Source: Bifidobacterium aquikefiri (GTDB lineage Bacteria; Actinomycetota; Actinomycetes; Actinomycetales; Bifidobacteriaceae). From it: a DNA stretch of 64,000 nucleotides. The notes under the pieces were generated by a model, which was given only the letters and a program-made list of their open reading frames with translations, did not search any database and was not told where the DNA came from. This document shows positions 47,368 to 55,930 of the stretch, piece after piece. The stretch lies in the NCBI RefSeq assembly GCF_002259795.1, contig NZ_MWXA01000004.1, positions 62,001 to 126,000 of the forward strand. The letters run 5' to 3'. A program made the translations under genes and the position numbers. The number at the start of each line of letters is the position of its first letter. Position 1 is the first letter of the stretch.

Positions 47368-47389
47368 TGAATCTTCAAACAGATATAAT
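47363..47389 (+). promoter_or_regulatory. Candidate promoter of the lacI-ABC-GH130 operon
   Basis: TTGACT (47363-47368) and a perfect TATAAT (47384-47389) are 15 bp apart. The short spacing is weaker than ideal. Operator 2 covers the -35 hexamer, which points to autoregulation by the LacI-family protein. Confidence 0.6.
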
Positions 47390-47439
47390 TTTGACTCAAA
47401 GCTTGGGAATTAAAAGATGCCCCAATGGAGGGGATTGGA

Positions 47440-48441
47440 ATGGATAAACCTACGATCGCGGACGTTGCACGCTTGGCAGGAGTGACCAAGGGGACAGTGT
47501 CGCATGTTTATAACGGTCACCGACCGATTTCCGCCGCAACTAAGAAGAAGGTCATTTCTGCCGCACTCTCCTTGGATTGGTCGCCCAACTACAATGCACA
47601 GGCCCTGGCCGTGCAGCGCGCGAACGCAGTGGGCATCGTACTGGCCCGCGATCCAAGTGTCCTGGCATCAGACACATTCTTCCCAATCTTCCTTTCCGGC
47701 GTCGAGACAGTGCTTGCCAAGCATGGAGTTGCATTGGTTCTACAGGTTGTAAATGGGCACGAAATGGAATGCGAGGCATATCGCACCATGGCGCAGGGAA
47801 GGGTCGATGGCGTCATAGTGCTTGACCTGAGCCGCAACGATTACCGTATACCACTCTTGAAGAAGTTGCAGCTCAACGCCGTCCTAGCCGATTCTTGCAA
47901 CAGCTCAAAAGACAGAGGATTCTCCAATGTTTGGGTTGATGATAGAGCACCGATAAAGATACTCATCAGTCATCTTCTCGAGCTTGGACACAGGCGCATA
48001 GCGCATGTCTCCGGCCCGATGCAATACGTTCATTCGTATGAAAGAGCGCAATGCTATATCGAAACCATGGGCAGCGGTGAACTCCTCCGAACAGGGGATT
48101 TCACCGCGAACTCCGGGGTGGAATGCACCAAGGATCTGTTGTCGTCGTCGAATCCGCCAACGGCGATCATCTATTCCAACGATGTCATGGCTACGGCAGG
48201 ACTCTCCTACGCGCAGAGCCAGGGATTCAAGATACCCGAGGATCTTGCCGTTGCAGGCTTCGATGATGACCCCATCTCGGAGCATCTCAATCCACCACTG
48301 ACCAGCGTATACACCAATGCTTTCAAACGCGGGCAGATCACCGCAGACCGTCTTCTTGCAGAGATCAATGGGGCTCTGCCCGAGTCGGTTGAAACAGAAC
48401 CGTCGCGCATCAGATTCCGAGCCAGTACAGGAGATAGATAG
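47440..48441 (+). CDS. LacI family transcriptional regulator
   Basis: The 333-residue repressor has the LacI helix-turn-helix and hinge (KPTIADVARLAGVTKGTVSHVYNGHRPISAATKKKV) and a periplasmic-binding-protein-like sensor domain (NAVGIVLARDPS, HLLELGHRRIAHVSGP, AIIYSNDVMATAGL, VAGFDDDPISEHLNPPLTSV). It probably binds the two operators just upstream and responds to a sugar handled by the adjacent importer and GH130 enzyme. GGAGG lies eight bases before the ATG at 47440; this start is preferred to the one five codons upstream. The solute-binding protein gene begins 62 bp downstream in the same direction, so they should share a transcript. Confidence 0.95.
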   Translation: MDKPTIADVARLAGVTKGTVSHVYNGHRPISAATKKKVISAALSLDWSPNYNAQALAVQRANAVGIVLARDPSVLASDTFFPIFLSGVETVLAKHGVALVLQVVNGHEMECEAYRTMAQGRVDGVIVLDLSRNDYRIPLLKKLQLNAVLADSCNSSKDRGFSNVWVDDRAPIKILISHLLELGHRRIAHVSGPMQYVHSYERAQCYIETMGSGELLRTGDFTANSGVECTKDLLSSSNPPTAIIYSNDVMATAGLSYAQSQGFKIPEDLAVAGFDDDPISEHLNPPLTSVYTNAFKRGQITADRLLAEINGALPESVETEPSRIRFRASTGDR

Positions 48442-48519
48442 ATTTGGCACCTCGCCAATTTCATATTGAAATCAAGTGAAGGGAACACTCAAGGAGGAGT
48501 GAAATGAGAAACAAATATA

Positions 48520-49849
48520 GGCCTTTCGCTGTTTGGTGTGGGTGGGGCTGGTTATATGGTGACGGTGGCTAGGTCGAGCTTGCCGCAGGTCAGGTAGATC
48601 ATCGTGGAGAAGTAGTCCATGTTGCGGAAGCCGCGGGCTCGGGTTTTGATGTGTTGGATGATGCTGTTCAATCCCTCGAGGATCGCGTTGGTGCACCGGT
48701 GGTCGAAATACGTGAGGATGTCCTGCCAGTGACGACGGATCCGGCGGGCGAGGGTTTTCATGGGTTCCAGACGGGAGTGCATCATCCACGAGCACAATGT
48801 CTGGAACCCGGCTTCGGCCTGCATCCGGCTCGTGCTGGTGGCGTAGATGTCCTGGAGGGTCTCGCGCATCTGGCAGGCGCGTCCGGTCTTGACCCGTTGT
48901 TCCTGCAGGTTATGCTTGGTCTCCAGCTGGAGCCCGGTCAGGCCCTCCTCGTTGCGCAGCCACAGGTATTTCGTGCGCCTGAGCAGGGGGTTGCGCCCGG
49001 CCTCCGTCTTGCGGACCTTGTCGACGGCCTCGTTGGCGTGCTTGATCACATGGAACTTGTCGATCACCTTGGCGGCGTTGGGCAGGTGTTCGCGGATGCC
49101 CTTGGCGAACCCCAGGCTCATGTCGCAGGTGACCAGTGTCACCCGGTTCGGGTCACCGTTGTGGTCCATGAAATCCAACGCGAACCGTTTGACGGTGTTC
49201 GCGTCCTTGCCGGGCACCACGCAGATCACGTTGCGCTCCGCCAGATCGGCGACCACGGTGATGTACCGGTGGCCTTTGCGGCTGGTCTCGTCGATGCCGA
49301 TCGCCTCCACGCCCGTGTAATCCTCGTACAGGCGGGCCTGGTCCACATAATGTCTGATGAACCGCCACAATCTCGTGTCATGTTCGCCGACCTGCTCGGC
49401 TATGTCCGCGACCGGCTGGCTTTTCGCCAGCTCCACGACCATCGCCTCGAACAACAGCGTGAACCCGCTGCCTGGACGGGCCCACGGCACCGGCACCGCA
49501 CGCACGCCGTGCTCGGGGCATGATACGCGCGGCACGCCCGCGTGGATGAACGCCTTGTACTGGAAGAAGTTCAAGTGCCGCCACACCCGGTTCCTGACAT
49601 CATGCATCGGGCACGCCTCCCGCCCGCACTCCGCATGTGGGCAAGAAAAACGCGAGCCGGGCTCGAATCCGATCGTGATGTGCAATTCGCGTCTGCCGCC
49701 CTCCCCGTCACGGAACTCCACACCCGAAACCCTCCAGGGATCAGGCAACTGCAAGGCGGCGGTGAACAACAACGTGGTATCCATACCCCCAAACTACCCG
49801 CCAGCCACCTCCACCCGACCAGCCCACCCACACCAAACAGCGAAAAGCC
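48520..49849. mobile_element. Complete ISL3-family insertion sequence, 1330 bp
   Basis: The ends are near-identical inverted repeats (left 48520-48551 starting ggcctttcgctgtttggtgt; right 49819-49849, whose complement starts ggcttttcgctgtttggtgt). The flanks carry an exact 8-bp duplication, caaatata, at 48512-48519 and 49850-49857. Eight bp is the usual target duplication of ISL3 elements. One intact transposase gene fills the element on the minus strand. The element appears richer in G+C than its flanks. The exact duplication and intact gene suggest a recent insertion. Confidence 0.95.
48552..49784 (-). CDS. ISL3 family transposase
   Basis: The 410-residue transposase has the N-terminal Cys/His zinc-binding region (SCPHAECGREACPMHD, VSCPEHG) and the ISL3 DDE catalytic domain. 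The acidic residues can be placed in EAIGIDETSRKGHRYITVV, VTCDMSLGFAKGI and NAILEGLNSIIQHIKTRARGF. All key residues are present and the frame is unbroken, so the element may be active. It reads against the interrupted host operon. Confidence 0.96.
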   Translation of the reverse strand: MDTTLLFTAALQLPDPWRVSGVEFRDGEGGRRELHITIGFEPGSRFSCPHAECGREACPMHDVRNRVWRHLNFFQYKAFIHAGVPRVSCPEHGVRAVPVPWARPGSGFTLLFEAMVVELAKSQPVADIAEQVGEHDTRLWRFIRHYVDQARLYEDYTGVEAIGIDETSRKGHRYITVVADLAERNVICVVPGKDANTVKRFALDFMDHNGDPNRVTLVTCDMSLGFAKGIREHLPNAAKVIDKFHVIKHANEAVDKVRKTEAGRNPLLRRTKYLWLRNEEGLTGLQLETKHNLQEQRVKTGRACQMRETLQDIYATSTSRMQAEAGFQTLCSWMMHSRLEPMKTLARRIRRHWQDILTYFDHRCTNAILEGLNSIIQHIKTRARGFRNMDYFSTMIYLTCGKLDLATVTI

Positions 49850-51131
49850 CAAATATATAACAACGAGCATTGCTATTGCCGCAGCTCTAGTCATGGCTTT
49901 GAGCGGTTGTGGGTCAGGCGGAAGCGCAAGCAGCGCCGACACAAAAGCACAGGGACCGATCAAGGTTTGGTTTTCCAACAATGAGCAGGAACTAGCCTGG
50001 GGAAAGACAGTGGTGGCGGCGTGGAACAGCAAACACCCCGATCAAAAGGTCACTGCCCAGGAAATCCCCTCCGCATCATCTTCGGAAGAGGCGATTACCG
50101 CGGCCATTACCGCAGGAACCAGCCCGTGCTTGGTCTACAACATTTCGAGTTCATCAGTACCTGGCTGGGTCCGGCAGGGAGGATTGGTCGATCTTTCCAA
50201 GATTAGTGACGGCAACAGCTATATCGAAACTCGCTCCGGCGATGCCTCGAACTCGTACAAAACCAATGGAGACTACTATCAGTTGCCCTGGAAGTCGAAT
50301 CCAGTCATGATCATCTACAACAAGGCCATTTTCAAAAAAGCAGGAATCAATCCGGAAAATCCAGGAATGAACACATACAAGGGATTCCTTGCAGCAGCGA
50401 AGAAGATCGTCTCCTCCGGAGCCTCGAAGAGTGCCATCTGGCCAGCTCCCACGAATGAGTTCTACCAGCCTTGGAACGATTTCTATCCGCTCTACCTCGC
50501 TGAGACGAGCGGCACTCCCTTGATCAAGGATGAGAAGGCCACGTTCGACAGCGAAGCGGGACGCGATGTCACACAGTTCTGGAAGTCAATCTATGAAGAT
50601 GGGCTCGCGCCTACTGAGAAAGCAGCTGACGATGCTATGGCACAGGGAACGACCGCCATGCAACTTGCCGGCCCATGGGCGATAGCTTCATATAAAGGCA
50701 AAGTGGATGTAGGTGTAATGCCTGTACCCACCTCGACAGGCAAGAAGAGCGTCTACACTTTTGCTGACTCGAAGAACATCTCAATGTTTACGTCGTGCAA
50801 GGCTCAAGGCACAGCATGGAACTTCCTCAAGTTCTCGACGAGCGAAGCTCAGGACGCCAAGTTCATCGAGGCAACTGGCCAGATTCCCATGAGGAAGAAC
50901 GCGACCAGCAATTATGCATCATTCGTCGCCAAGAATCCGTCCTATGCACCTTACGTGGATCAGTCAGCACGTACCGGTGACGTTCCGAGTATTACCAATG
51001 CCTCAGAGGTCTGGCAGAAGTTCCGCGATCTTTGGTCGGCCGACGTGATCTTCGGCAAAGGTTCCGCGAGTACATTCGTGAGCGATTCCGCTACTGCTGT
51101 CAACAGTCTCGTGAAAAAGGGCTGATGCCAT

Positions 51132-52043
51132 ATGCATGACAGCAATCTCCAGCGTCCCTGGTACAAGCGGATACGCTTGTTCGGGGACCAGCCGGTAGGA
51201 CTGATATTCTCAGCCCCCTACATTGTTTTCGTGCTTGCCATATTTGCATACCCATTCATTTTCGCAATCTACATGGCATTTCACGATTACTTCTTTACAG
51301 CACCGGGAGTGCAGGCGAACAAACCCTTCGTCGGCTTCAAAAACTTCCAGACCGTACTGACAGATCCTGATGTATTGCAGTCGTTCCGGAACATTCTTGT
51401 CTTTCTGATCATCAACGTTCCCCTGACAGTGGTACTGGCGTTGGTGTTGGCGACAGTGCTCAACAAAGGAATCAAGTGGGCTGCGGCATTCAGAATCGCC
51501 TTTTACCTTCCCTACATCACGGCGAGCGTGTCCTTGGTGGGCGTGTGGATGATCCTGTTCTCTCAGGATGGTCTCATCAACGCCTTCCTTGGGCGCTTCG
51601 CCCCTAACCCATCTTGGCTGGTGAATGAGCATCTGGCGATGCCGTCGATAGCACTGTATGTCACGTGGAAACAGCTTGGTTTCTATATCTTGCTCTACCT
51701 GGCGGCACTGCAGAACGTTCCCCAGGAATTGCACGAGGCGGCCGAGGTAGACGGAGCGAATTCCTTCCAGAGATTCATTCACGTCACGGTCCCAGGAGTG
51801 AGATCAACGACCACATTGGTCTTGATACTGGCAATCATCACGGGAGCAAACCTGTTCACAGAACCATACCTGCTGACCAACGGAGGCGGCCCTGATGGTG
51901 CATCAACTTCGCCGGTACTGCTCATCTACCAGTTTGGTATCCAACAGCAGAACCCGGATTTGGCATCCGCGATCGGCATGGTGCTGGTCATCCTTGTCGG
52001 ACTGCTCTCTCTGTTCGTTAACAGATTAAATAAGGAACGGTGA
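51132..52043 (+). CDS. Sugar ABC transporter permease (MalF-type)
   Basis: The 303-residue inner-membrane protein has about six membrane segments and the binding-protein-dependent transport EAA loop, here ELHEAAEVDGANSFQRFIHVTVPGVRSTT. Position and N-terminus (WYKRIRLFGDQPVGLIFSAPYIVF) are typical of the first permease of family CUT1 importers. It starts 6 bp after the solute-binding protein stop and runs into the second permease gene. Its expression may be reduced by the upstream IS insertion. As is common in bifidobacteria, no ATPase gene is present in the cluster; a shared MsmK-like ATPase elsewhere may energise it. Confidence 0.95.
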   Translation: MHDSNLQRPWYKRIRLFGDQPVGLIFSAPYIVFVLAIFAYPFIFAIYMAFHDYFFTAPGVQANKPFVGFKNFQTVLTDPDVLQSFRNILVFLIINVPLTVVLALVLATVLNKGIKWAAAFRIAFYLPYITASVSLVGVWMILFSQDGLINAFLGRFAPNPSWLVNEHLAMPSIALYVTWKQLGFYILLYLAALQNVPQELHEAAEVDGANSFQRFIHVTVPGVRSTTTLVLILAIITGANLFTEPYLLTNGGGPDGASTSPVLLIYQFGIQQQNPDLASAIGMVLVILVGLLSLFVNRLNKER

Positions 52044-52045
52044 TC

Positions 52046-52885
52046 ATGCATCACACATCTAAGATAAGGGTGGCGTTACGCCACGTTGTAGTGATCTTGG
52101 CGGCCCTTATATTCGTTTTCCCCTTCTACTTCATGATAATCGGAGCCTTCCAGCAGAATCCGACGAACACTCCGGACAGACTGTTCCCGATGTCGGGCTG
52201 GACCTTGAATAACTTCATCGCTATCAACTCGCGCATCAGCCTGTTGGGATCGTTGTTCAACTCGCTCGTCTTCGTTGTCGGGGTACTGCTGGGAACGGTG
52301 ACATTCGGTCTACTTACAGGATACGCGGTTTCCTGCCTCAAATTCAGAGGGAAAGGCTTCGTCTGGATATTAATGATGCTCGTACAGATGATCCCTTTCC
52401 AGCTGCTCATGATTCCGCTGTATGTGCAGATCGCTCGGAACTACGGTCTTGGTGATACCTATATCGGAATTATTCTGCCCTTCGCCATCAATACCACGGC
52501 CGTATTCATCTTCGCCCAATTCTTCAAGGCTCTGCCGCCATCGATTTTCGAGGCTGCAAGGATAGACGGGGCCGGGGAGCTGCGGATACTATGGTCAATC
52601 GCCATCCCCATGGTGAGACCGGCCTTGGTAACGGCTGTACTGGTGACGTTCATCGGCCCGTGGAATGAGTTCCTGTGGCCTTTCCTCATCACCAAAAACA
52701 CGAGCATGCAGCCATTGGCTGTCTCCTTGGCGAACTTCATATCATCGGTATCGCAGTCGATGGCGAATCCCAATGGGGCAATCCTTGCCGGTGCGACCGT
52801 TCTCGCTTTCCCGGTGGTCGTTATCTTCTGTGTGTTCCAAAAATATTTCACTGCATCTGACATCGGATCAGCTACGAAAGGATGA
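52046..52885 (+). CDS. Sugar ABC transporter permease (MalG-type)
   Basis: The 279-residue protein has about six membrane segments and the EAA loop SIFEAARIDGAGELRILWSIAIPMVRPAL, typical of the second CUT1 permease. The start is taken at the ATG 52046, with AAGGAA eight bases upstream; the GTG at 52040 overlaps the preceding stop but has too little RBS spacing. It forms the membrane channel with the preceding permease. The stop overlaps the first possible GH130 start (ATGA). Confidence 0.95.
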   Translation: MHHTSKIRVALRHVVVILAALIFVFPFYFMIIGAFQQNPTNTPDRLFPMSGWTLNNFIAINSRISLLGSLFNSLVFVVGVLLGTVTFGLLTGYAVSCLKFRGKGFVWILMMLVQMIPFQLLMIPLYVQIARNYGLGDTYIGIILPFAINTTAVFIFAQFFKALPPSIFEAARIDGAGELRILWSIAIPMVRPALVTAVLVTFIGPWNEFLWPFLITKNTSMQPLAVSLANFISSVSQSMANPNGAILAGATVLAFPVVVIFCVFQKYFTASDIGSATKG

Positions 52886-53898
52886 AAATCATCATGACCG
52901 GAACGAGTTTCTTCACCGGCGCAACATTCCCTCTGGGACCGTTCACCCCATATGAGCATAATCCAGTGCTCAAACCTTTGGGTGGATCGTGGGAATCGTC
53001 GAACCTGTATAATCCCGCTGCCCTTGTGGATGGCGATGAAGTGGTCCTTCTGTACAGGGCCCACGCAGAAGACATCGTCTCACACATCGGGCTGGCAAGA
53101 AGCAGAGACGGATACCACTTCGAACGGGAATCCGAGCCAATCTTGTCACCCACGGAAGATTACGAACGCTACGGCTGCGAAGACCCACGGATCACCGCGA
53201 TCGACGGGACGTACTATCTGACCTACACAGGTTGGGACAGACACAATGCGAGACTTTGCCTAGCAACCTCAACGGATCTACATCACTGGGAAAAGCATGG
53301 CCCTTTGTTCAAAGGTTTCGACACATTTGCCGCGACCAACACACCCCATGGGGGCGACTGGTCAAAGGCCGGCGTGATCCTGCCTTACCAGCTCAAGGAC
53401 AAGTGGTGGATGTATTTCGGCGAGGGATCCATTTATTGGGCCACAAGTGACGATCTAATTCATTGGACGCCCGGAATCCCCGACACTGATCCGCTGTACC
53501 GCTCCACCCCAGGCTCCTTCGACGCAGATCTTGTTGAGATCGGCGCCCCGCCGGTGCTCACCGAGAATGGTCTACTGGTATTCGTCATGAATGGAGCCAC
53601 GCGTACCATCCGCGCAGATGGTGAAGTCGATGTAGATTACCGATGCGGGCAATTCGCCATTGATCCCGACGAGCCAGATCGCGTGATTGCACGTATGAAT
53701 ACTCCGTGGCTCAAGCCACAGACCTTCGAGGATCTCAATGGCCTTGTCCCGAACGTCACCTTCGTGGAGGGATTAGTGTTGTTCAAGGGCAAATGGTTTG
53801 CATATTATGGCCAGTCTGATACCACGCTCGCAGTTGCCGTGCACGATCCGAAACAGACATGGGGCGGCAAATTGATGCAGGCAGCCGCTTCACTATGA
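52882..53898 (+). CDS. GH130 family beta-mannoside phosphorylase/hydrolase-like enzyme
   Basis: The 338-residue five-bladed beta-propeller protein shows NLYNPAALVDGDEVVLLYRAHAED, the signature GCEDPRITAIDGTYYLTYTGWD, KDKWWMYFGEGSIYWATSDDL and VEGLVLFKGKWFAYYGQSDTTLAVAV, as in GH130. Known GH130 members split beta-mannosides, most of them by phosphorolysis to mannose-1-phosphate. The subfamily, and so phosphorylase or hydrolase, is not settled here. There is no signal peptide, so it acts in the cytoplasm on imported oligosaccharide. The ATG at 52882 overlaps the permease stop but has AAAGG directly adjacent; the ATG at 52894 has better spacing. It is the last gene of the operon. Confidence 0.88.
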   Translation: MKIIMTGTSFFTGATFPLGPFTPYEHNPVLKPLGGSWESSNLYNPAALVDGDEVVLLYRAHAEDIVSHIGLARSRDGYHFERESEPILSPTEDYERYGCEDPRITAIDGTYYLTYTGWDRHNARLCLATSTDLHHWEKHGPLFKGFDTFAATNTPHGGDWSKAGVILPYQLKDKWWMYFGEGSIYWATSDDLIHWTPGIPDTDPLYRSTPGSFDADLVEIGAPPVLTENGLLVFVMNGATRTIRADGEVDVDYRCGQFAIDPDEPDRVIARMNTPWLKPQTFEDLNGLVPNVTFVEGLVLFKGKWFAYYGQSDTTLAVAVHDPKQTWGGKLMQAAASL

Positions 53899-54256
53899 TG
53901 GAACTACATAATTGGCACAGGTAAACCCAAGGCATCGGCCGGGCACTGAAACAAATAGGATCTTCATGGTCGCGCAGATCCTATGATCTTCAGCATTTCG
54001 GCACTGGGTTTCCAACGTCGCTAGGAGAACCGGGCTGGTTGAACTCCGATGGGATGATCGATCGGTCCGGCAAACTCGTCGACAAGGCACTGCGCGACTT
54101 TACCAGTCCGCTTCATGAAGATGTGACCTGCGATTGGCATCCACAGGTCACATGGCTGGGCGGCGGTATGGGATCTTCAATATTGGAAGCGCGAATCTCG
54201 TCAGGAATCAGCATAATCATATTGCTGTGCTGCCTATTTGGGACCTGTTCCAATGC
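53899..54256. other. 358-bp region between the convergent GH130 and YdbT-like genes
   Basis: Two inverted repeats are visible: aggatct/agatcct at 53957-53983 and tgtgacctg/caggtcaca at about 54121-54150. Either may act as a terminator for the GH130 operon. A plus-strand frame from about 54039 reads protein-like for 50 codons (NSDGMIDRSGKLVDKALRDF) and then loses that character. It may be a gene fragment, but I cannot identify it. Confidence 0.4.
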
Positions 54257-55930
54257 TTATCTGGAATTGGTGTGTATCGCCCAGTGTGCCAGTTGTTCGG
54301 CTTGAGTGGTTTTCAATGCGGAAAGCCTGATTCTGGTATCTTTTCCAAATGCAAACAGAGGCATAATCAGCTTCTCCACATCTGCTCGCATACGCAGCGG
54401 TGTGGTATAGCGGTCCACTGTTTGGATTCGAGACCGCTTGGTAAACAGTGTGAACATAGTGAATCCCCTTGCACCGCCGATGACAATATGCTCATCGTCG
54501 AGGATCTCGTAGCCTTCGCATCGAGATTTCATCAGCCGGAATACACACCAGAGACCGCCAAGCAGCACCAATGGCAGCACAAGCCACAGCATCCACATAT
54601 GCTGCGTGAACACAGCAATTCCGATGAGTGCAAGACATAGGAATGCAGTAATTTCGAGCGGAATCAGCAGCATATAATGTAACAGCACACGAGCCGTATG
54701 GTTCAGTCGAGGTTGAGCAATATGCCATTTCGGGAGTATGCGCGATATGACGGCATACAGCTCTCGATCGCGGATTACCGGAATCAGATCAATGCTGCCG
54801 CTGTCACCATCATCATCGCTTCCATGAGCTGCACTCACGGCAACAGTGACGGAACTCAACTTCAAGACGCTTCGCAACACGTTTCGGTGAATGCTCACAT
54901 TCTGAATCCGCTGCACCGGCACAACAACCGTGTGCCTGGTCAGCAAACCACGTTGAATCACAACATCGTCGCCACGCAATGATACCTGAAAATCATAGAA
55001 CTTGAACAGAGTCGTCACGACACTGAACGCAACAGCGGCAAGAATCAGAACGATTGTCAACAAGCTGAAGGCAAATATCGAAGTTTGAATGAACTGCATG
55101 ATCCGATGTTCGACATCGGCCAGAATGTGAGCGTTCACCATCTCGTTCAGCCTACCCATCAAGCCCAGCATGGCGAGAAGCGTTCCAAGAAGTCCCAGAT
55201 TCGTCACTGCGAACACCACGATATCCCGCAGGTGCGCTCGATATACGGGTATATCTGCGTTGGGTTGGAAGGGTTGCGAAAGTAATGGCCGGGCAAGCGA
55301 TGGCTGCACGGCAACAACCGTGCCATCAGGTCTGCCGTCAGCTTCTGCCTCTGCAGCCCCGCGTCTGTCCAAGACTGTGTCAGCATTGCACCGACTACTT
55401 CGATATCGTTCAAGCTCTGCCTGGATCGATTCGTCAACAGCACTCAACACGATTTCTGCATCACTATCGCCGGCACTGGCAACGCTCAGCTTTATGGCAT
55501 GGAAAGGCTGGAAATACAACGGCTGTTCCTTGCTTATCGCATGAACATGCGATAGCCCAATGACCTTGCGCTTGCGGTTGATAATGCCGCAACGGAATTG
55601 AATCGCTCCGTTCGATAGGCGAAAGGACTGAGTGAAGTACGTGAGCAATGGCATAACGACCACATTCGTCAACAGCAACACACCGAGAGCCACGAAGCAC
55701 CAGAATCGCCATTGGGGACGATTGAGCACGATAATGCCAATGCCCACCATCAGAGAGACGATTGACTTAAGCCCATCAACGATTTCAGACACCAGAAGGA
55801 TTGGGTGCATGAGCCGCCATGAGGATTCTTGTGTGATCGAGCTGTCATCTGCACTGTTGTCTGATGTGGTATGTGAATGCACAACGCTGCTCGAAGGACT
55901 TGCTGGGGTCTTCGCTCCCCTGCTTGTCAT
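54257..55930 (-). CDS. PH domain-containing membrane protein, YdbT-like
   Basis: The 557-residue protein has three bacterial PH (bPH2/DUF304) units, each following paired membrane segments: RLSNGAIQFRCGIINRKRKVIGLSHVHAI, VSLRGDDVVIQRGLLTRHTVVVPVQRIQNVSI and HIVIGGARGFTMFTLFTKRSRIQTVDRY. This layout is that of YdbT. In Bacillus subtilis the ydbST operon belongs to the sigma-W regulon and adds resistance to some antimicrobial peptides; whether this holds here is unknown. The ATG at 55930 overlaps the stop of the upstream gene as TGATG. It is convergent with the GH130 operon. Confidence 0.85.
   Translation of the reverse strand: MTSRGAKTPASPSSSVVHSHTTSDNSADDSSITQESSWRLMHPILLVSEIVDGLKSIVSLMVGIGIIVLNRPQWRFWCFVALGVLLLTNVVVMPLLTYFTQSFRLSNGAIQFRCGIINRKRKVIGLSHVHAISKEQPLYFQPFHAIKLSVASAGDSDAEIVLSAVDESIQAELERYRSSRCNADTVLDRRGAAEAEADGRPDGTVVAVQPSLARPLLSQPFQPNADIPVYRAHLRDIVVFAVTNLGLLGTLLAMLGLMGRLNEMVNAHILADVEHRIMQFIQTSIFAFSLLTIVLILAAVAFSVVTTLFKFYDFQVSLRGDDVVIQRGLLTRHTVVVPVQRIQNVSIHRNVLRSVLKLSSVTVAVSAAHGSDDDGDSGSIDLIPVIRDRELYAVISRILPKWHIAQPRLNHTARVLLHYMLLIPLEITAFLCLALIGIAVFTQHMWMLWLVLPLVLLGGLWCVFRLMKSRCEGYEILDDEHIVIGGARGFTMFTLFTKRSRIQTVDRYTTPLRMRADVEKLIMPLFAFGKDTRIRLSALKTTQAEQLAHWAIHTNSR

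Larger units (their letters stand above)
48504..51125 (+). pseudogene. Sugar ABC transporter solute-binding lipoprotein, interrupted by an insertion sequence
   Basis: The native start is the ATG at 48504 with AAGGAGG six bases upstream. After 16 nt the gene is cut by the ISL3-family element (48520-49849). Removing the element and one copy of the 8-bp duplication restores MRNKYITTSIAIAAALVMAL and then SGCGSGG, a classical lipoprotein signal peptide with lipobox LSGC. The remaining 420 or so residues (from about 49858) are a complete family 1-type extracellular sugar-binding protein (IKVWFSNNEQELAWGKTVV, NGDYYQLPWKSNPVMIIYNK, LAGPWAIASYKGKVDVGVMPVP). Without its RBS, start and signal-peptide N-region, the gene is probably inactive in this strain. 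A fused frame that begins inside the element stays open into it. The two permease genes follow directly. Confidence 0.92.
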
